Source: Epichloe hybrida (Eukaryota; Ascomycota; Sordariomycetes; Hypocreales; Clavicipitaceae). Taken from it: a stretch of 64,000 nt of DNA. The notes beneath the pieces were generated by a model. The model had not been told where the DNA came from. It made no database searches and saw only the letters and a program-made list of their open reading frames with translations. Within the stretch, counting starts at the first letter, position 1; each line of letters opens with the position of its first letter. Of the stretch, positions 57,520 to 64,000 are shown one piece after another. The DNA lies in assembly GCA_019022495.1 (NCBI GenBank), contig JAFEKR010000006.1, positions 3,224,001 to 3,288,000 of the forward strand, given 5' to 3'. The translations under genes and the position numbers were made by a program.

Positions 57520-60500
57520 TTACCTGGTTCCCATTTTCGAAAATTCGTTCTGATATCGCAGCTTAAAACCATTGCACAAAGCGCGCATGTCTGGGTATTT
57601 GTACCCCTTCAACTCGTAGCCTTTAGGAATGGCACGGACCGAAATTCCAATGACCCTTGCCGAGCGACTGGCTTTAAAGCATAACCAGAAGTAACCGGGA
57701 TGCTTTGGGTCTATGCAGAACGCATAAGCTGATCGGTTAGGGTTGGCATCGATATATGTTGTGAGCCATTTCTCTATTTCCAAGGATTAGTGCTGTAGTA
57801 ACATCAAGGGCGCGCGACCAGGGAAAATGAGAAATGTTTACCAGTTTCAGAACGCGACCTGCTTTGATATTTATCGTGCCTCATGAGTTCCTCAACCTTT
57901 CGGGCCATTGCCTTGACGTGATCCACAATCAGCTCGTCAAGATCACTGTATGTGTCCTTGCCTCCGATGCGGAGCAGCTTGCCGACGGAAAACTCGGTAT
58001 CCTTTTGCATCTCAAGCACGTCAATGTGCTGGTAAACATTATCGGCGACTTTCCAGGTAATTGCCAAATGGTCATTGCCTTTCGATGAGGGACGAATAAT
58101 CACCTCACCAGGAGGTTGAGAACCCAGGTATTCTTCCGCCTGAATGGAGTTGAACGGTTTGAAATTGGGATGCTTGACTACGCGCTGAGTCCGTCCCGTG
58201 GTTTGGTCCTTCTCACGAAGCTCATCCTTGTCTGCTGCTTCCGAATTGTAGTCCCATCCATCCCGTCCAAAGTTGATGGGCCTCTTGTACGGTATGCGGA
58301 GAGCATCTTCTCGCATGGAAAGTTTCGCCATGAAGTCCTTGTAGCTGAGTTCCAGGATTTTGCCCTGCGCAGTTTGCCCTGTACTCAAGACATCCTTGAC
58401 CGAGCATCGACTGTTTACTTCATGTGCCTCGACTCTTCCCTCAATTCCACAGTCCAGCTTGACAATGGCAAAATCATCGCGAACCATGCGTACGTTGACG
58501 GGCACAATCATACCCTCACATAGCGATTGCTTTGTTTCACCAGTAAACATGGTGAAGACCTCGGACTGATTGGGAGGAGCGAAGCTGCGTCGAAGTTCTT
58601 CGTAGGGGGCCTGGAGCTCTGCACTGATTGCCTCAAGAGTGGCTCTCTTGCGCTGACTGAAGTTGGTCAGCAATTGATCAGCGTATTCGTCGAGTACAAG
58701 CTCGTTGACACGCTCTTGTTCATCTTGCTTAAAGAGTTTTCGAACAATTGCGCCGGGACCATTTTCGTCCGTCTCGGCTTTCACATCCTCCTCGTCCAGC
58801 TCCAGGGCATCTGCGGCCATCTTGCGGCCGAGTTCATAATCTTCAGGGTGGACGCGAGTGTTGTCGAGAGGATCAGAGGAAGGATTCGTTGCATCGTAGT
58901 CAATGTACAGGAAACTGGCACAGTTGTTCCACACGCGGGGACCGACAACCGGCAATTTGCCGCTGTCAGGATCACCAACCAGCTCGTCTCTGGTGTTGAC
59001 CGAACCGCCATTGGCATTGATGGCCTTGATGACGCTGGTCGCCTTTCTGGGGCCCAACCCGGCAATATAAGGAAGCAAGTTGGCCGTGTACGAATCAGCC
59101 ATAGCATCATTGATGTTCAAGCCAACCATGTTCACCGTGTCGACCATGGCGGACTCGAGATATTTCATGAGCTTGTCTTGAGGGAGAAGATGCTGGCACG
59201 GGTGGAAAGAAAGTGACGGAACGTCTTTGCCCAGGGCTGCGTATTCCTTCATGGGGTTCTGCATGTAGCGAGCCAAGCCAATGCAGTATCTCGTCACAGG
59301 ATTGAGCGATGGGTGCTCGGCCACCGCACGTGGGCTGTCCTTGTACAGTCGAGCAACCTCATCATCAACGATGACAACTTCAAGAGGCTCCGTCCTGTAG
59401 TCATTGGTTTCGGGATCGTCGAATTCAGCTCCTCGAAGATCCTTGTCGCCCACAATAGCTTCTAGATCCCGCACCAGTCTATTTGTCTCGGCACTCCAAC
59501 CGCTGACGGCAATGACATCGGGCCGGCGCCGCCGCACAAGCTCCGCAAACTCTTCTCGCTGTGCCTCATCCCGGGCTAAGTTGCCGAATTTGCCCTGTTC
59601 GAGGACTCGACCGTCCTCCTCAACCCAAGCCCAGCATGTAGGCTCTCGAGCCGGATCGCCCATGCCGTTTGACAAAGCAAGCACTCGAGGTGTGGTACCA
59701 AGGATCATGCCTTTGGGTTTGTAGGGCGCTTGATCCAGTTTGCGGTAGAATTCCTGTCGACACATCTTCAAGACCTCATCCTGACAAAACGTTCTGATCA
59801 CCTCCTTGACGTTCTTGACGATGACCTTTTCCAGTTTTGGATAAGCCAAATCCACAACCTTTTTGCGCTCTTCTCGCCATTGCTCCGCACGATCACTGAA
59901 ATTCTCCGACTCGAACTCTTGATACAATTGTCGCCTGAAGTCATACCGGGAAGGCATGACGAGCTTGATTTCCACGAGTCCCTCTTCCTCGGCGCGCATC
60001 ATCTTCAAGAAAAGCTCCGGCTGATGAACCAGATCGGCAATGGCCTGGTTCTGCAGATACTTGATCTCGTAGTAAGGATGCGATTCGTCGATTTTCCGAA
60101 GACCCTTGTCCGTTCGTCGACAGCTGAGTTCGGCCGCCTGATAGTACGAGCTCCGGAAGTACTTGCGCATGCGAGGACTTGCAAATAATTCTTCCGAGTA
60201 CATTTGACGAGCTGCAGAGATGACTTCGTCACCCGTGGTAAAGTTATCATCGATCAAGCTATCTGCCAGATCCATTGGGTACTGCGGATCGTCATCTGGC
60301 GTCACTTTCTTGCCTTGTCGTAACGCATTTTTGGCCAGTTGGTCTGCGGAAATGCCGTACGCCTTGACGAAGTAGTATGCCTTGCCGTTTCGAACTCGGT
60401 CGAGGAGACTCGACTTGGAACCTGGTCTCTTGGCTTGCGATACATTGCCAGATACGGCAGCAAGATCCTTCAGCTTAGCTCCGTATTGGAACTGAACATA

Positions 60501-61961
60501 GTCTTGCAAATCTTGCAGTTCCTCCATTGTGGTAGCTTCGGGTATCATTTCCTCTATCGTCGGGTCTTCGACATCGACCGTCTTCAAGTTCTCAAAGGTT
60601 TTTTCGAGCGAGTTTCGCTTGTCCACGAAAGATCTGAACTTGATATCCAGCTCAAGTATTCTCCACAGATCGTCCTGATTAAGAAGCTTATCTGATTGGA
60701 TTGTATAGTCGGGACCGTCCGGGTCATCGCGCGTCGATTTTCGAATCTTTTTAGAGTGTAGCAAGTAGTCTTTGCGGTGCTGGAAGACGTATGGAACCTC
60801 GACTTCATCGACAATGAAGAACTCCAGAACCTTGCCGACAGCTTTGCCAAAGGGTGCCTGTAGCTCCGGAGACAATCCCTTCTTCGGCCACAGCTGGTTG
60901 GTGATCCATTTAGCTTCTTCTTTGAACTGCTCAGCACTGAGCTGGAGGTGCTTGAAAGCCTTGCGCTCCAGTTGAAATCTCTCGGGCTCGTCTGTGAATC
61001 GAACCTCGTTGTCTTCGTCTGTGAGGAGCTTCTCCTTAAGCTGAGAGGGTTCGAAAACGTCTTTGAGCTCGATTCCTTGCTCCTCACGCTCGCGGTCCTC
61101 TTCGTCATCTTCCATTTGTAAAGCCCAGTCATAATCCTCGCCGTTTCCGAAGATGGCCTCCATATCATCCAAAGCATCCTTATCGAGACCAGTCGTGTCC
61201 ACTACCGCGCCGACGCCTCGATCCCTAGGTCGAGCGACTTCTGCGTCTTCCAATCGCCGTGTGCGCTCCTCATCGTCTTCTTCGGGAAAATCCTCTTCGA
61301 TGAAATCATCAAACTCGTCAGCTTGAGCCCGAAGGTTCGGTCTTCCGTATGGCCGTTGCTCAGCAGCATCTTCGTCTTCATCGGAAAAGATTTCGTCAAG
61401 TCCACGGCGTTCATGACGCGTGTCATCTTCGCCGCGGTGACCGCGTTTGAGGCGCTTGAATTTAGACTTGAGCAGATGTCAGTACCCCTGCCAAAAACCT
61501 GCGTTTCGTCTTAAACTTGCTCTTACCTGGCTCTCTGGTTTTGGTCGCTCCCCAAACTGCTCGCCAATCAATTCCAAATCGTCTTCATCTAGGCGTTCTT
61601 CTTGTTCTCGATCGCGATGCTCACGCTTTCTTTTGATGGGGCGTGGCTCAGCATCCGAGCCCTCATCATCTTCATCATCCTCTTCCCCTTCCTCCTCTTC
61701 TTCTTCGTCAACAATGAAGCCTTCGCGAATCTGTTCGGAAGATTCGGGTTAGCGTTAGACGCCGAACGTTGGCAAGGAGCCACTCACTTTCCGGGCTTCC
61801 TCCTCATCATCATCGTCTTCCTCTTCCTCGCTGGAATCATCTATGGGAGCTCCTTTGCGTCTGACGCGCTCTTTTCCAGTCTCCTCATCGAAAGACTCGT
61901 CATCCTCCTCGTCATCCAGCTCGGCCTCCCCCGATATCAAGTCGCGCATGCTGTTGCTCAT
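57520..61961 (-). CDS. spt6: Transcription elongation factor and histone chaperone Spt6
   Basis: Histone chaperone that travels with RNA polymerase II and restores nucleosomes behind it. Exons on the minus strand: 61961-61788, 61730-61527, 61466-57842 and 57773-57520, giving 1418 residues. Order: a very acidic N-terminus ([36 protein letters not shown]) with basic [13 protein letters not shown]; the helical Tex-like core; a YqgF/RNase H-like fold ([20 protein letters not shown]); helix-hairpin-helix ([20 protein letters not shown], about 921); an S1 domain ([20 protein letters not shown], about 1106); and tandem SH2 domains ([24 protein letters not shown] from about 1226) running through the last exon ([30 protein letters not shown]). 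It ends SKMGTR; the final ACCAG|GTAACG could be a donor to a further exon, but none was found. Confidence 0.95.
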
Positions 61962-63648
61962 GATGACGATCCGCTTTGGCGTCTCGGGGAAGCAGACCCA
62001 AGCCCGTCACAGTGCGGCCGTTGGAGAAATAGACAACAAGTGTCACTGGGATCAACCTCAATGAATGCCTCGCAAGACAACGAGAATGAAAAATTTGAGC
62101 TCGGCCTCGCAAAACTTGTCGAGAGAGCGGGAAAGAACGCTGTTGTTGCAACCGGCTGCTTCTTTTTTTTTGGAGTCGCATCCACAGCTTGCAGCATCGT
62201 CGCGTGTGTGTGGTTAGGCGCCCAGGGATTACACATGTTCCGGTGGATCAGGCTTACGTAATCACGTTTGCTTTGCAACCTCCAGAAAGCTCTCAAACAT
62301 ACGGAGAGGACACCGTCTATTCAATTGTTTGAAAGTATATTTACACATAAGCAGGCCATATTGGTCATTCTTGACTGGGAGGTCCAGAAATTCTTTTAAG
62401 ATATGCAAATCCCACCTCTTTGTACACTGGCGCTGTAAAGCTACACCTGCGAGCATATTGAGCCATGCACGACTGCACGTCACGATTGACCTCTGGACAA
62501 AGATTGTTATTTCAGGACAGACAGAGATGTCATATGTTACAAAACCTTGGTCCAGAACCCTTGCAATCGTTGGATTCGTGTGTCACACACAAATTCAATT
62601 GCAGCCGCTCTCCATGAATCATGTCGGTCATCAAAGCAGCCGAGAAAAGGGTCATCGAGGCGCTTGGATCTGGGGTCATTAGTGGTATGACATTTACTCT
62701 CATTGTTGTGGAAAAGCCTCGGGAGACTCTTCGAGTCGACACGAAACTGAAAAAAAAAACACGGTTGGGTTCCCTAGGTGCTCTAGATAGAGCGTGGGTG
62801 CATGCCAGACGCATGAGAACAACATACAGCTGACGATTCGACAGGTTTAACGAGTTGAAATGGTCATAAGAAATCAGTTTCTAGCCCCACACCGCGTAGC
62901 CATACTGTGGCTATACGCTTATGAAATGATCCATTCACGGCGATGATATTGGAACAAAGAACGGGAGACGAGATGGGCTATGTGACAAGTTGGTGAGTGG
63001 TTTCTTGCTTTGAGTACTCGTCCGAAAGAAATACGGCACAGTCATTTGCATTGGAATATCGGCTTGTGGCTTGTGATTTGCGTTGCCGCACGGCACTTCG
63101 GAATGCCTCGCCACCTCCACAACCTTAATTTGTCTCGATTGACCATTAATAGCGCCATCGCAGCAGCTCTCGATAAGCCGCGAGGCAGACAAAGCAGAGT
63201 GAGTGTCTGAGACATGGCGCGGCATTGGGATGCGAAGCACACGTTGTACATTTCCTGTTATAGATCAAAGGCCATCAGCAATGGCTCAAGCTCGTCTCAT
63301 GAGTAGCTGATCTGTCGCTCCAGCCATCTTTGTCAGTTTGTAAACTATACATTTTCGCTGCAGTCTAGATGGAGTCACCCTCGTTCACATCGGCGCCATG
63401 CTCTACGAGGAATCGCGCGGTATGAATCGCGAGAGAGTGAGATGCGATGCATGCAGCGGCGGCGGCAATCAACACCGGAAGTCCGGCAAGTGCATGAGAT
63501 TGAAGTTCGCGGGTGATGGATTGTGTCAAGTCGATGAAACATCACGTCCATCACTATCGTATCGCACAATCACAGTGTAAAACAATATTTGCATCGCTAC
63601 CTCTTCCCACCCTGCTGCTCTAATTCCAGCCAACTACCCGGCGATCGA
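61962..63648. other. Intergenic region upstream of SPT6, about 1.7 kb
   Basis: SPT6 promoter and the 3' flank of the last gene. Short frames on both strands lack family features. Nothing else recognised. Confidence 0.5.
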
Positions 63649-64000
63649 TTAACCCTGAGATGCTAATACGGCAAGTCTCGTTAGTACAGCAAACACACCT
63701 AGAAACGGAAAAAGCAGCACCCGACTTACCCTTTCCACCATAGGCGACAATGGCCTTGTTGAACGACCCGTTGATGTTTTTGATGATGACAGGCGCAAGG
63801 GCCTTCTCCAACAGACCCAGTTTCTCCGTGACGGCTTGTCCAAATTTCTTGGTGTCTGCCTGGAGTTGATAGAGACTTGACAGGACCACGAGGCCAAGCT
63901 CACCAAAGGCATCTTTTTGCGCGGCAGTACCCTCCAAGGTCTTCTTCACCTTGGGCTGCAGCTGGATGAAGTCGAGGCCGATGCTGAGCGAGCTGGAGCC
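63649..64000 (-). CDS. 3' end of a probable HsbA-like secreted/cell-wall protein (cut by window end)
   Basis: Two exon pieces on the minus strand: beyond 64000 to 63730, and 63662-63649. The readable part is SSLSIGLDFIQLQPKVKKTL, AAQKDAFGELGLVVLSSLYQ, TKKFGQAVTEKLGLLEKALA, PVIIKNINGSFNKAIVAYGG, ending KASQG. The intron has a GTAAGT donor, a perfect TACTAAC branch site and a TTAG acceptor. The alternating helices with F-x-x-L-G-L...FG-x-A-V...N-I-x-x-x-F-x-x-A-I-x-A-Y resemble the C-terminal half of fungal hydrophobic-surface-binding / cell-wall galactomannoprotein-like proteins (HsbA family). The start and any signal peptide lie outside, so this remains a tentative call. Confidence 0.5.

Overview
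This 64 kb window is nuclear chromosomal DNA from a filamentous ascomycete. Genes are split by short introns (about 40-260 nt) with GTAAGT/GTATGT-like donors and CTAAC/CTGAC-like branch sites. They lie on both strands and are separated by 0.5-3 kb of non-coding DNA. The gene set (Rsp5, Pab2, ISWI, eIF3i, GCP3/Alp6, Ada1, PKA-R, SPF27, Stf2-like, Spt6, a Cdt1-type licensing factor, DUF3405 and fungal-only proteins) fits a Sordariomycete, plausibly Hypocreales. The exact genus cannot be read from the sequence. No rRNA, tRNA or CRISPR feature was seen.

Layout. 0-8 kb: the 5' half of the HECT ubiquitin ligase RSP5 (-, cut by the window start), the nuclear poly(A)-binding protein PAB2 (-), a voltage-gated proton channel (+), and a HAPSTR1/DUF4588-like protein (-). 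8-16 kb: an ISWI remodeller (+), eIF3i (-), and a frameshifted cytochrome P450 pseudogene (+). 16-28 kb: a fungal protein with five repeated cysteine modules (+), trifunctional C1-tetrahydrofolate synthase (+), a MITE-like inverted-repeat element, and an intact P450 with an acidic insertion (+). 28-38 kb: a SAP-like multi-pass membrane protein (+), a DUF3405 type II membrane protein (-), a decayed repeat-rich stretch, and a Cdt1-like factor (-). 38-44 kb: a gene-poor, repeat-bearing interval with a possible 76-codon gene and a well-preserved 348-bp MITE. 44-57 kb: divergent GCP3 (-) and ADA1 (+), the PKA regulatory subunit (+), SPF27/BCAS2 (-), and an Stf2-like protein (-) whose start codon is split by an intron. 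57-64 kb: SPT6 (-) and the 3' end of a probable HsbA-like secreted protein (-).

Most genes are housekeeping: ubiquitin ligation, RNA processing, chromatin and transcription (ISWI, Ada1/SAGA, Spt6), translation, one-carbon metabolism, replication licensing, spindle nucleation and cAMP signalling. No biosynthetic cluster or defence island is seen. The less ordinary content is the proton channel, the five-module cysteine protein, two small inverted-repeat elements, the P450 relic, unusual start arrangements (dual starts in C1-THF synthase, split ATG in the Stf2-like gene), and a dispersed 9-mer, TACGGAGTA. Exon boundaries were derived by hand from splice signals, reading-frame continuity and family alignment. 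In every complete multi-exon gene the summed exon length is a multiple of three.
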